From IMG/VR virus record IMGVR_UViG_3300034060_000174, positions 1 to 20,926 of that record: a stretch of 20,926 nucleotides of DNA, one strand, 5' to 3'. Below, one piece after another: positions 1-6,530 of the stretch. This DNA comes from a virus. Within the stretch, counting starts at the first letter, position 1. Every line of letters starts with the position of its first letter. The notes beneath the pieces are model-generated. The model did not search any database. It was given only the letters and a program-made list of their open reading frames with translations, and was not told the DNA's origin. The translations under genes and the position numbers were made by a program.

Positions 1-1
1 A

Positions 2-688
2 TACAATTCACAAATGGCAGTGCAACGTGTTAAGGATGGCGTATCGTCGATTATAAACAAGTCTTACGGATTTAATATAGATAAGATAATACTTATTGTG
101 GGTAACGATGTTTTAAACACGGATAACGCGCGAAATCAAACAACAAAGGGTACGCAACAAGACACACATTTAAAGTGGTTCGACGCGTTCTTAATGGCTA
201 AACAGCTTTATATCGACATTATTAGTACGTTAGTATGTATTGCAGATTTAGAAGTAGTCTATAATGTATCTAATCACGATGAAATGTCAGGGTTCTTCCT
301 AATGGATTCTATCTATTCATGGTACAACGAACACCCAAACATAACATTCAATCGTTCACCAGCACATCGTAAGTATTCGGTATACGGCAAGAACTTAATA
401 GGTACAACACATGGAGATGGAGCAAAACAAACAGATTTACCTTTACTAATGTGCCACGAAGCTAGTCAACATTGGCACGATTGTAAGCATAGATACTGGT
501 TCACTCACCACGTACACCACAAAACAAGTAAAGACGTAATGTCAGTTCAGATTGAATCATTACGTTCACCTAGTCCAGCAGATTCATGGCATCACAAAAG
601 TGGATATCAACATTCACCATTGGCAATAGAGGGGTTTATATTCCATAAAACACATGGACAAGTTTGCAGAATTACTACACTTTTTTAA
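2..688 (+). CDS. Phage metallophosphoesterase (calcineurin-like), 5' end outside window
   Basis: This is a probable metal-dependent phosphoesterase of the calcineurin-like superfamily. The reading frame is open to the left edge, and the first ATG (14) lies only just before the second metal-binding motif, so the N-terminal Asp-x-His motif should be upstream and the gene is truncated by the window. Visible motifs, in order, are: VGNDVLNTDN (the GD/GND metal motif), SNHDE (the GNHD motif), a THGDGAK segment, and THHVHHK (the terminal GHxH motif). The C-terminal stretch with SADSWHHKSGY-like composition is also typical of phage members of this family. The natural substrate of these proteins is not established; nucleic-acid phosphodiester cleavage is a guess. 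A small hypothetical gene follows 29 bases later. Family assignment is fairly sure, function is not. Confidence 0.75.
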   Translation, partial: YNSQMAVQRVKDGVSSIINKSYGFNIDKIILIVGNDVLNTDNARNQTTKGTQQDTHLKWFDAFLMAKQLYIDIISTLVCIADLEVVYNVSNHDEMSGFFLMDSIYSWYNEHPNITFNRSPAHRKYSVYGKNLIGTTHGDGAKQTDLPLLMCHEASQHWHDCKHRYWFTHHVHHKTSKDVMSVQIESLRSPSPADSWHHKSGYQHSPLAIEGFIFHKTHGQVCRITTLF

Positions 689-717
689 GCCTATACCCTT
701 AAAATAAAAATTTAATT

Positions 718-936
718 ATGGCAAAAGTAACACTAGAATTCGACTCAATAGAAGACAGCGAAGATTTAAAATGCGCACTATACGGATGGAAATACGCGTT
801 TGTAATTGACGAACTAGACCAATACTATCGAAGCATCTATAAATACTCTGAAATAGGTAGCGAAATTGAAATAGCAGAACAAGTACGCAATAAAATTAGA
901 GAGATAATGCACGATAATGGATTGTTGATGGAGTAG
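718..936 (+). CDS. Small acidic hypothetical phage protein
   Basis: This 72-residue protein begins with a beta-strand-like stretch (MAKVTLEFDSIED) and continues with predicted helices rich in Glu, Asp and Tyr. Its ending, IREIMHDNGLL, resembles small acidic proteins often seen beside replication or phosphoesterase genes in phages. I cannot assign a function. It starts at an ATG in an A/T-rich context (TTTAATTATGG) with no Shine-Dalgarno sequence, as expected for Bacteroidetes. It sits between the phosphoesterase gene and the 527-base non-coding region, so it is the last gene of the upstream transcription unit. Confidence 0.65.
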   Translation: MAKVTLEFDSIEDSEDLKCALYGWKYAFVIDELDQYYRSIYKYSEIGSEIEIAEQVRNKIREIMHDNGLLME

Positions 937-967
937 AAAAGTAGAAAATGTATAAACTTGTATAAAA

Positions 968-1222
968 TTTAGGTGTTTTGTAACGTATTGATTTATATAA
1001 TTTTAAAGGAAACTTGAAAAACTTGAAAATAGCTTAACTTATTGATACTCATAGAAAGTAATAAAAGGTTAAAAGTGTTTTGCTATATTACACTAAAACA
1101 ATAAATAAAAAAAAAAGTGAAAAAAGTTTTAACTTTATACGTAAACCATTATAAATCAACAAACTAACTGAAAACAAGTTTCCTTTAAATTATTGATATT
1201 TAACAACTTACAAAACATCAAA
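968..1222. repeat. Long imperfect inverted repeat, possible origin or regulatory palindrome
   Basis: The left arm is 968-1016 and the right arm is 1175-1222, separated by about 158 bases. The strongest paired blocks are TGTTTTGTAA (974-983) with its reverse complement (1208-1217), and AAAGGAAACTTG (1005-1016) with CAAGTTTCCTTT (1175-1186). The second block extends outward to ATAATTT with one extra T in the left arm. A further outer pair, GTAGAAA (941-947) and TTTCTAC (1224-1230), is nested in the same order. The blocks keep their order and nesting, so this looks like one diverged palindrome and not chance AT-rich matches. Function unknown. Confidence 0.6.
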
Positions 1223-1325
1223 GTTTCTACATTTTTAAGCAAAGTTTTAACCTTTTTACGTTTTTCACAAAATTCAACATTTTATTTAGAATCAATATAA
1301 ATAACAATAATTTTTAATAAAAGTA

Positions 1326-1355
1326 TTGCAGATATAAAATAATGTAGTAATTTAG
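1326..1355 (+). promoter_or_regulatory. Bacteroidetes-type promoter-like signal
   Basis: A TTG at 1326-1328 is followed after 19 bases by TAATTTAG (1348-1355). This matches the Bacteroidetes -7 consensus TAnnTTTG at all but one fixed base, with typical spacing. Transcription would begin around 1359-1362, which is the first bases of the structured RNA at 1358-1447. That coincidence of predicted start and structure strengthens the call. The signal itself is short and the region AT-rich, so chance remains possible. Confidence 0.5.
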
Positions 1356-1357
1356 CA

Positions 1358-1447
1358 AAGTGTTAGGTCTCAAACATTGTAACACTTAAGATATTCGCCC
1401 TATCGATTTGTAAACTTGAGACCTTTACACTTCGATGGGGCTTTTTT
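1358..1447 (+). ncRNA. Structured RNA: two hairpins with complementary loops (kissing or switch RNA)
   Basis: Hairpin 1 pairs AAGTGTTA (1358-1365) with TAACACTT (1380-1387), 8 perfect pairs, with a 14-nt loop (1366-1379). Hairpin 2 pairs GCCCTATCGA (1397-1406) with TCGATGGGGC (1432-1441), 10 pairs including one G-U. It continues above a 2x2 internal loop with TGTAAA (1409-1414) pairing TTTACA (1424-1429), leaving a 9-nt loop. The loops contain GGTCTCAA (1366-1373) and TTGAGACC (1416-1423), a perfect 8-base complement, so the hairpins can form a kissing complex. Alternatively 1358-1363 plus 1365-1373 can pair with 1427-1432 plus 1416-1424, breaking hairpin 1 and the upper part of hairpin 2. 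A T tract follows at 1442. With the upstream promoter-like signal it reads as a ~90-nt small RNA or as a leader attenuator. I do not recognise it as any known RNA family. Confidence 0.6.
1397..1447 (+). terminator. Intrinsic terminator formed by hairpin 2 and T tract
   Basis: The GCCCTATCGA / TCGATGGGGC stem (1397-1406 with 1432-1441) is followed directly by TTTTTT (1442-1447) and then ATTT. The lower stem is the most GC-rich segment of the surrounding non-coding DNA. The long apical part, with its own 6-bp stem, is unusual for a plain terminator and overlaps the loop that can pair with hairpin 1. Termination here would end transcripts 16 bases before the next start codon at 1464. Confidence 0.55.
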
Positions 1448-1463
1448 ATTTAAACAAATTATT

Positions 1464-1943
1464 ATGAAAAAAATTATTTTAACAGTAGCAGCAGTTTTAA
1501 CATTAGGTTTAACATTTGCTCAAGAATGTAAGAGTGTAAAAGTAGAAGTAGATTCTTATACTGGTGAAAGAACAATCGAAACTGACTTTGTAGATTTCAA
1601 TGGTGGAACTTATACAGTATCTAAAAGACCATTTGGCATTGCATTATGGTTACAATTAGAAAGTAGTATAATACTATCAATAGATAAAGGGAATATTATA
1701 TACTTTAAATTATCTGACAATTCAGTAATCAAATTTGTAAATAGAAGACTATCCATGGCAGACTATTCAGCATCGACTGGTTATACTAATTCATTTGGAT
1801 TCATATTAGACCAAGAAGTTTTAGATGCTTTAATGAATAAAGAAGTGATTGTAATTAAATGTAGTGTAAATGAATATAATTTAAGTGCAAAAGAAAGTAC
1901 TACATTAAAAAACAATATTAATTGTGTCGTAAATACTAAGTAA
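1464..1943 (+). CDS. Exported protein with signal peptide, unknown function
   Basis: This 159-residue protein has a clear Sec signal peptide: MKK, a hydrophobic core (IILTVAAVLTLGLT) and an FAQ cleavage site near residue 20. The mature part is beta-rich, has two Cys residues (one near each end of the mature chain) that could form a disulfide, and no recognisable catalytic motif. The signal peptide style is that of Flavobacterium periplasmic proteins, which points to the host. The ATG at 1464 is chosen over an upstream in-frame TTG (1416) because that TTG lies inside the RNA hairpin and would put 16 residues before the signal peptide. It is the first gene after the structured RNA. A phage-encoded periplasmic protein at an operon head could act in superinfection exclusion or envelope modification, but this is inference. 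Confidence 0.7.
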   Translation: MKKIILTVAAVLTLGLTFAQECKSVKVEVDSYTGERTIETDFVDFNGGTYTVSKRPFGIALWLQLESSIILSIDKGNIIYFKLSDNSVIKFVNRRLSMADYSASTGYTNSFGFILDQEVLDALMNKEVIVIKCSVNEYNLSAKESTTLKNNINCVVNTK

Positions 1944-2215
1944 TGGTAGAAGAGTGGAAGCATTTAGAAGAACATTATTACATTAGTAACTTTGGAAATG
2001 TTATGAATAGAAATACTAATCGTAACTTAAAGCCGATTAAATGCAATCAATATAAAACAAAAGTAACTTTGACACTAGAGAACAATAGTAGAAAAAAAGA
2101 TGTATTTTTGGCGTCCGAAGTTGCTAGGAAGTTCATTAGTGAATCATTTAAGAAAGTAACTAGATTGGATAAAGACCCATTTAATAATAGAGTAGATAAT
2201 TTAAAAGTAATATGA
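1943..2215 (+). CDS. NUMOD4/HNH-like protein with degenerate nuclease motif
   Basis: The N-terminus (EEWKHL..HYYISNFGNVMNR, residues 3-23) matches the NUMOD4 DNA-binding motif of HNH homing endonucleases. The C-terminus (TRLDKDPFNNRVDNLKVI) matches the second half of an HNH_3-type motif with its NN and DNL signature. The His that normally precedes this segment (as in VDHIDxNxxNN) is replaced by TR, and no other HNH His is evident, so nuclease activity is doubtful. At 90 residues it lacks any AP2 domain. It overlaps the previous stop by one base (TAATG) and the next gene by ATGA. A degenerated homing endonuclease, or one reused as a DNA-binding regulator, both fit. Confidence 0.65.
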   Translation: MVEEWKHLEEHYYISNFGNVMNRNTNRNLKPIKCNQYKTKVTLTLENNSRKKDVFLASEVARKFISESFKKVTRLDKDPFNNRVDNLKVI

Positions 2216-3648
2216 ATGACAGCAATTTAATGCCGTTCTGGTCGGTTAATCAGAATGGTAAGATAGACCTTAATAACTATCTTTTTAAGAAGTTCTTAGA
2301 GAAATACGATTACTTTAAGAATAAACCAAATGCAAATAGTACGTTTAACATCATAAAAAAGAATGGTATATTTTTAGAGATTAAAGACGAAACAGATCTA
2401 AAAGACTTTATACTAACTCACATTGAACAAAATGATTTAGGTATAGGAGTTTATAACTTGATGTCTGGAAACCTTAAATACTTTAAGCGTGACTTTCTTT
2501 CTATGATTTCTACTAAAGAGATTGAAGTAATGAAAGACGATAGAGATAACGCATACTTTTTTTATAATAATTGCATTGTAAATATCACTAAAGACGAACG
2601 TAAAATTATAGATTATAAAGATGTAAATATTTCTATTTGGAAGAAACAAGTAATCAATAGAGATTTTATTGAAGCGGATCACCACCAATCACAATTTAGA
2701 ACTTTTGTTTGGAAAGTAAGCGGAGAAGATGTTGAGAGATATAATACTTTACAATCTGTATTAGGTTACTTACTTCATTCATATAAAACTAATAGTAATA
2801 ATAGAGCTATCATATTTAACGATGAAATGATAAGCGACAATCCAAATGGACGAAGTGGCAAAGGGTTGATTTGGAACGCTTTAAAACAGATTAAAAATGT
2901 TCAATCATTGGATGGTAAAACTTTTACTTTTAACAAGTCATTCCCTTATCAAAACGTTTCTACTGATTGCCAAATATTAGTCTTTGATGACGTTGAGCGT
3001 AACTTTAGTTTTGAATCTTTATTTAGTGTAATTACAGAGGGTATTTGTATAGAGTATAAAGGTAAAGATGCGATTCGATTAAGTGTTGAAGAAAGTCCAA
3101 AGATTATAATAACAACTAATTATACTATTAAAGGTGATGGTGGAAGTCATGAAGCTAGGAAATTTGAAGTTGAAATGTCAACGTTCTTTAATGCAGATTA
3201 TACTCCAGAAATGTTTTTTGGTAATAAACTTTTTAATGATTGGGCCAAACAAGAATGGGCAAGGTTTGATAATTACATGATGGAATGTTTACGTAAATAT
3301 TTAAATAATGGATTAGTTCGCAGCAATACAAAGAATTTAGAGATTAGAAAGCTAATTGATAAAATTAGTAGTGAACTACACACATTTATTCCGTCAATAC
3401 CAAATAACGAATGGGTAAACGTAAAGACTATTTACGATAACTTCTTAAATTCCTATCCTGAGTTAAAGAAATGGTATAAACAAAACAGTTTAACTATTGG
3501 TTTAAAGTCGTATGCTAAACACTACGGAGTTAAATATCATACAACAACAGCTGGGGGTATTACAAAGATTATGTTTGAAGCTACTAAAAGTTATAACAAT
3601 GAAGAGCAAAAGGATATTTGGGATTCAAACGAACTACAAGGATTATGA
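2212..3648 (+). CDS. Replicative helicase/ATPase, D5-like or SF3-like P-loop protein
   Basis: This is a 478-residue P-loop ATPase, probably the phage replicative helicase or the helicase half of a primase-helicase. Walker A is GRSGKG (213-218), Walker B is ILVFDD with acidic residues at 259-260, and a sensor-1-like IITTN ends at residue 303. The later segment (HEARKFEVEMSTFF) resembles the Arg-containing region of SF3/D5-type proteins. The N-terminal 200 residues show no primase motif I recognise. The C-terminal ~120 residues look like a winged-helix-type domain. It overlaps the preceding gene by ATGA and is followed by small genes and DNA-processing enzymes, consistent with a replication operon. 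ATPase identity is secure and the precise helicase family is less so. Confidence 0.8.
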   Translation: MNDSNLMPFWSVNQNGKIDLNNYLFKKFLEKYDYFKNKPNANSTFNIIKKNGIFLEIKDETDLKDFILTHIEQNDLGIGVYNLMSGNLKYFKRDFLSMISTKEIEVMKDDRDNAYFFYNNCIVNITKDERKIIDYKDVNISIWKKQVINRDFIEADHHQSQFRTFVWKVSGEDVERYNTLQSVLGYLLHSYKTNSNNRAIIFNDEMISDNPNGRSGKGLIWNALKQIKNVQSLDGKTFTFNKSFPYQNVSTDCQILVFDDVERNFSFESLFSVITEGICIEYKGKDAIRLSVEESPKIIITTNYTIKGDGGSHEARKFEVEMSTFFNADYTPEMFFGNKLFNDWAKQEWARFDNYMMECLRKYLNNGLVRSNTKNLEIRKLIDKISSELHTFIPSIPNNEWVNVKTIYDNFLNSYPELKKWYKQNSLTIGLKSYAKHYGVKYHTTTAGGITKIMFEATKSYNNEEQKDIWDSNELQGL

Positions 3649-3854
3649 CGATAGATAGTATAATAGCAATAAAGAAGATTGATAGTATCATATCTAAATA
3701 CAAAGATTCTATGGAATGGATAAAAGAAAAATATCCTAATAGATATGATTTATTTTATAGCCTAGAAGAATCTATAAGCAGATTAAACATAGTTAGAGCA
3801 GATATAATTATGTACGACACTAAAATAGAAGCAAAAGAATGGATGGAAAGCTAA
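3645..3854 (+). CDS. Small helical hypothetical protein A
   Basis: This 69-residue, Ile/Lys-rich, probably all-helical protein starts at the ATG that overlaps the helicase stop (ATGA, 3645-3648). An upstream in-frame start inside the helicase gene is unnecessary. A KYPNRYDLFYSLEESISRL segment resembles a KFP segment in the next gene and a KYP segment in the protein at 6531, hinting at a small paralogous set. No function can be assigned. Confidence 0.6.
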   Translation: MTIDSIIAIKKIDSIISKYKDSMEWIKEKYPNRYDLFYSLEESISRLNIVRADIIMYDTKIEAKEWMES

Positions 3855-4024
3855 GTAATATAATAATAGATGCTGAAATTGAAAAGGTAACTAATTCTAT
3901 GAATGAAGTAATATACAAGTTTCCTGAAAGATTGGAAACAATAGGCAAACTAAACTATGTACTAAAAGACTTAGAACACATTAAAAGACACGTTAAATTA
4001 TTAATTAAGAAGTATGAATTATAA
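3839..4024 (+). CDS. Small helical hypothetical protein B
   Basis: This 61-residue, Lys/Glu-rich, probably helical protein overlaps the previous gene by 16 bases, and its end overlaps the methyltransferase start by 11 bases. Its YKFPERLETIGKLNYVLK segment aligns without gaps to DKYPSLTTMIQEKLSVLK in the protein at 6531, sharing K, P, I, V, L, K and an aromatic residue. It also has an SM..(6-7)..K[YF]P spacing like its upstream neighbour. It may be a diverged duplicate. Function unknown. Confidence 0.6.
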   Translation: MDGKLSNIIIDAEIEKVTNSMNEVIYKFPERLETIGKLNYVLKDLEHIKRHVKLLIKKYEL

Positions 4025-4997
4025 TTGGAAATTAAGTGAAGCTAACTTCACAAAAGATAAAGGAAAAGTATTTAGCTGTTTTGCTTGCGGTGGTGGTTCT
4101 ACTATGGGATATAAACTAGCTGGTTTTGATGTAATAGGACACAATGATATAGATCCTAAAATGGTAGAAGTTTACAAAGAAAATCATAATCCAAAATATT
4201 CGTTTTTGGAATCGATTACAACTTTTGCTAAACGTAAAGACTTACCTAAAGAACTATACGAATTAGACATTTTAGACGGTTCACCACCTTGTAGTAGTTT
4301 TTCAATGGCTGGCAATCGTGAAAAGGATTGGGGTAAAGAAAAAAAGTTTAGAGAGGGACAAGAATTACAAGTTTTAGATACTTTGTTTTTTGACTTCATA
4401 GACCTTGCAAAAGAGTTACAACCAAAAGTTGTAGTAGCTGAAAATGTAAAAGGCTTATTATTAGGTGAAGCTAAAAAGTATGTAATTGAAATTTACAAAG
4501 CATTTGATGCAGCTGGTTATACTTGTCAACACTTTCTATTAAATGCTTCAAAAATGGGAGTACCACAACGTAGAGAAAGAGTATTTTTTATTGCTTTACG
4601 TAAAGATTTATCTGGTCCTTTTATAAAGTATGTTGATATGTTTACAGAATTGCCAAAGATTGAATTAAACTTTAATGAGAAAGAAATACCAATAAAAGAA
4701 TTTGCAAAAGGTATACCTAAAAAAGACACTCAAAATTATAGCGAAGATAGATTTGGCGATGTAATGTTAGACTTAAATAGAGCAAGTAATACAATCGCAA
4801 CAGATATTAATAGATATTGGTTAGACGAAAACACTTTAATAGATAAAAAAACAGTTCATTTAATAGGCAGCTATCCAACAGATTACAATCATTTAAGCCA
4901 TTCAAATCCTCAATATCTTATTGGTATGTCAGTACCTCCTTTAATGACTGGTAAAATAGCAGAACAGATTTATAAACAATGGCTATCGAAATTATGA
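4014..4997 (+). CDS. DNA (cytosine-5-)-methyltransferase
   Basis: This enzyme transfers a methyl group from S-adenosylmethionine to C5 of cytosine in a specific DNA sequence. Motif I is FACGGGSTMGYKLAGF starting at F23. The catalytic motif IV is GSPPCSSFS with the nucleophile C93. Motif VI is ENV at 143-145, and motif VIII is QRRER at 185-189. The target-recognition region lies in 210-290, and a motif X-like region (YLIGMSVPPLMTGKIAEQI) closes the protein. At 327 residues it is a normal single-domain size. No restriction endonuclease gene lies beside it, so it is an orphan enzyme, likely masking phage DNA from host restriction or marking it for another phage function. Its target sequence cannot be read from the protein. 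It overlaps both neighbours and so belongs to the replication operon. Confidence 0.93.
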   Translation: MNYNWKLSEANFTKDKGKVFSCFACGGGSTMGYKLAGFDVIGHNDIDPKMVEVYKENHNPKYSFLESITTFAKRKDLPKELYELDILDGSPPCSSFSMAGNREKDWGKEKKFREGQELQVLDTLFFDFIDLAKELQPKVVVAENVKGLLLGEAKKYVIEIYKAFDAAGYTCQHFLLNASKMGVPQRRERVFFIALRKDLSGPFIKYVDMFTELPKIELNFNEKEIPIKEFAKGIPKKDTQNYSEDRFGDVMLDLNRASNTIATDINRYWLDENTLIDKKTVHLIGSYPTDYNHLSHSNPQYLIGMSVPPLMTGKIAEQIYKQWLSKL

Positions 4998-6217
4998 AAA
5001 AATTACGTTCGTATCAACTAGACCTATCAAAGAAAGCAGTTGAGATATTAAAAGATAAGAAGATAGTGTACCTTGCTATGGAGGTTCGTTTGGGTAAGAC
5101 TTTAACTGCATTAAATACATGTGAGTTATTTGGTGCTAAATCGGTTCTATTTGTGACTAAAAAGAAAGCAATGAGTTCTATTGAATCGGATTATGCTAGT
5201 ATGCCGTTTTCTTTTGATTTAGTAGTTATTAATACAGAATCAATACATAAGGTTAATGGAACGTTTGATGTTGTTATAAGCGACGAGAATCATAAATATG
5301 GAAGTTTTCCTAAGCCAAGTAAAGGTGCAAAAGAATTTAAACAACGATACTCACATTTACCTTTGATATTCCTAAGTGGTACACCGCATCCAGAGAACTA
5401 CAGCCAAATATATCACCAGTTTTGGATTAGTAGATTCTCACCATTCCATCAATACCCAACATTTTACAAGTGGGCTAGTGTATTCGTAGATATTAAAGTA
5501 AAACATCTAGGATATGGCATGATTAAAGACTATTCAGGAGGTAAAAAAGAATTAATTGAACAAGTAATTAAACCATATATGATAACGTACACACAAAAAG
5601 AAGCTGGATTTAGTTCTACTATCAACGAGAAGATAATATACGTTGACATGAAAGAGTCAACATACGCATTAATTAAGCGATTAGAGAAAGATTTAATCGT
5701 ACAAGGTAAGAAAGAAGTAATACTCGGAGATACATCGGTTAAATTAATGTCTAAACTGCACCAGTTATACTCAGGAACTATAAAATTCGAGTCAGGAAAT
5801 ACTGCTGTTTTAGATTATTCAAAAGCTATCCGTATCTATACAATGTTTAAAGCTAGACAGATTGCAATATTCTACAAGTTTAAAGCTGAATTAGATGCCT
5901 TAGAATTCATATTTGGAGATACATTAACTACCGACCTAGAAGAATTCAACACAACAACTAAGTCAATTGCGTATCAAATCGTATCTGGTCGCGAAGGAGT
6001 CAACCTTAGTCGTGCATCTTCATTGGTTTACTACAATATAGATTTTAGTGCCGTATCATATTGGCAAAGTCGCGACAGGTTAACTACAATGGATAGACTA
6101 GAAAATAACGTATATTGGTTTTTTGCAAAGAATGGAATAGAAGATAAGATATACAAAGCTGTAATGAATAAAAAGAACTACACACTAAACGTATTTAAAA
6201 ATGACTTCGGAAAGTAA
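4994..6217 (+). CDS. SNF2-like superfamily 2 DNA helicase/translocase
   Basis: This is a 407-residue superfamily 2 ATPase resembling the SNF2-type helicases of phage replication modules. Motif I is EVRLGKT (30-36), close to the SNF2 form EMGLGKT. Motif II is DENH (97-100) where DEAH or DEGH is usual. Motif III is LSGTP (127-131), motif V is SGREGVNL (331-338), and motif VI begins QSRDR (358-362). Both RecA-like lobes are therefore present. I use the ATG at 4994, which forms an ATGA overlap with the methyltransferase; an in-frame ATG at 4979 would add five residues. The stop region overlaps the VRR-NUC gene. Such helicases commonly travel with VRR-NUC nucleases in phages and probably work on replication or recombination intermediates. 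Confidence 0.88.
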   Translation: MKKLRSYQLDLSKKAVEILKDKKIVYLAMEVRLGKTLTALNTCELFGAKSVLFVTKKKAMSSIESDYASMPFSFDLVVINTESIHKVNGTFDVVISDENHKYGSFPKPSKGAKEFKQRYSHLPLIFLSGTPHPENYSQIYHQFWISRFSPFHQYPTFYKWASVFVDIKVKHLGYGMIKDYSGGKKELIEQVIKPYMITYTQKEAGFSSTINEKIIYVDMKESTYALIKRLEKDLIVQGKKEVILGDTSVKLMSKLHQLYSGTIKFESGNTAVLDYSKAIRIYTMFKARQIAIFYKFKAELDALEFIFGDTLTTDLEEFNTTTKSIAYQIVSGREGVNLSRASSLVYYNIDFSAVSYWQSRDRLTTMDRLENNVYWFFAKNGIEDKIYKAVMNKKNYTLNVFKNDFGK

Positions 6218-6473
6218 AATTCAAGCAAGTTGCATTACGTATGCTAAAAAGAATGGGTGGTTTGTTCTAAAAGTTATTCGATGTAATGTGAATGGTTTTC
6301 CTGACGCGAGCTTTTTTAAAGACGGTAAAACATTTTTTGTTGAATTTAAAACAGCTATTGGAAAGCAATCAAAACTACAAGAATACGTTGAAAGTGAATT
6401 GATTAAGCAAGGTTTTAAATACTTTCTTATTCGAGACTTAAAAGAATTTCAAAAAATTATTACTGAATTGTGA
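6201..6473 (+). CDS. VRR-NUC domain nuclease
   Basis: This 90-residue stand-alone VRR-NUC nuclease belongs to the PD-(D/E)XK superfamily. The acidic residue E4, the G-x-P-D motif with D35, the VEFK core with E48 and K50, and Q60 in the KQSKLQ segment form the expected active site. Stand-alone phage members are thought to cleave branched or structured DNA, such as junctions. The gene overlaps the upstream SNF2-like helicase gene by 17 bases, so the two are probably co-translated and act together. It is the last gene before a 57-base spacer with a promoter-like signal. Confidence 0.9.
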   Translation: MTSESKIQASCITYAKKNGWFVLKVIRCNVNGFPDASFFKDGKTFFVEFKTAIGKQSKLQEYVESELIKQGFKYFLIRDLKEFQKIITEL

Positions 6474-6501
6474 TATTATTATAATAAAATAGTTATATTT
6501 G
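6468..6501 (+). promoter_or_regulatory. Bacteroidetes-type promoter-like signal for the second early operon
   Basis: TATATTTG (6494-6501) is a perfect match to the TAnnTTTG consensus of the Bacteroidetes -7 element. A TTG lies at 6468-6470, giving a 23-base gap, which is at the long end of the usual range. It sits in one of the few spacers between genes and ends 29 bases before the start codon at 6531. It would drive the recombination/accessory genes separately from the replication genes. Confidence 0.55.
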
Positions 6502-6530
6502 TCATATAGAAACAATTTAATATTTGAATT

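Larger units (their letters stand above)
937..1463. other. 527-base non-coding region, AT-rich, repeats and RNA structure
   Basis: This is the only stretch over 300 bases without a gene. It is very AT-rich and has a ten-base A run at 1107-1116. The left two thirds hold a long imperfect inverted repeat (968-1222) and smaller repeats: a tandem 9-mer ACTTGAAAA at 1012-1029, and a GTTTTAACyTTT-type motif at 1126 and 1244 with an inverted copy at 1063-1074. The right third holds a promoter-like signal and a compact RNA structure ending in a T tract. The location, just before the replication operon, would suit a regulatory hub or a replication origin. Which of these it is cannot be decided from sequence alone. 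Confidence 0.7.

Noticed and set aside
683-704. A TTTTAAG / CTTAAAA hairpin after the phosphoesterase stop
   Set aside because: The stem is only 7 mostly A-T pairs with no convincing T tract; too weak to call a terminator.
1416-1463. An upstream in-frame TTG start for the exported protein
   Set aside because: It would place 16 residues before a perfect signal peptide and lies within the hairpin-2 loop; the ATG at 1464 is better.
4014-6473. A restriction-modification or DISARM-like host defence island
   Set aside because: No restriction enzyme or defence-specific partner is present, and the genes sit inside a phage replication operon with overlapping starts and stops.
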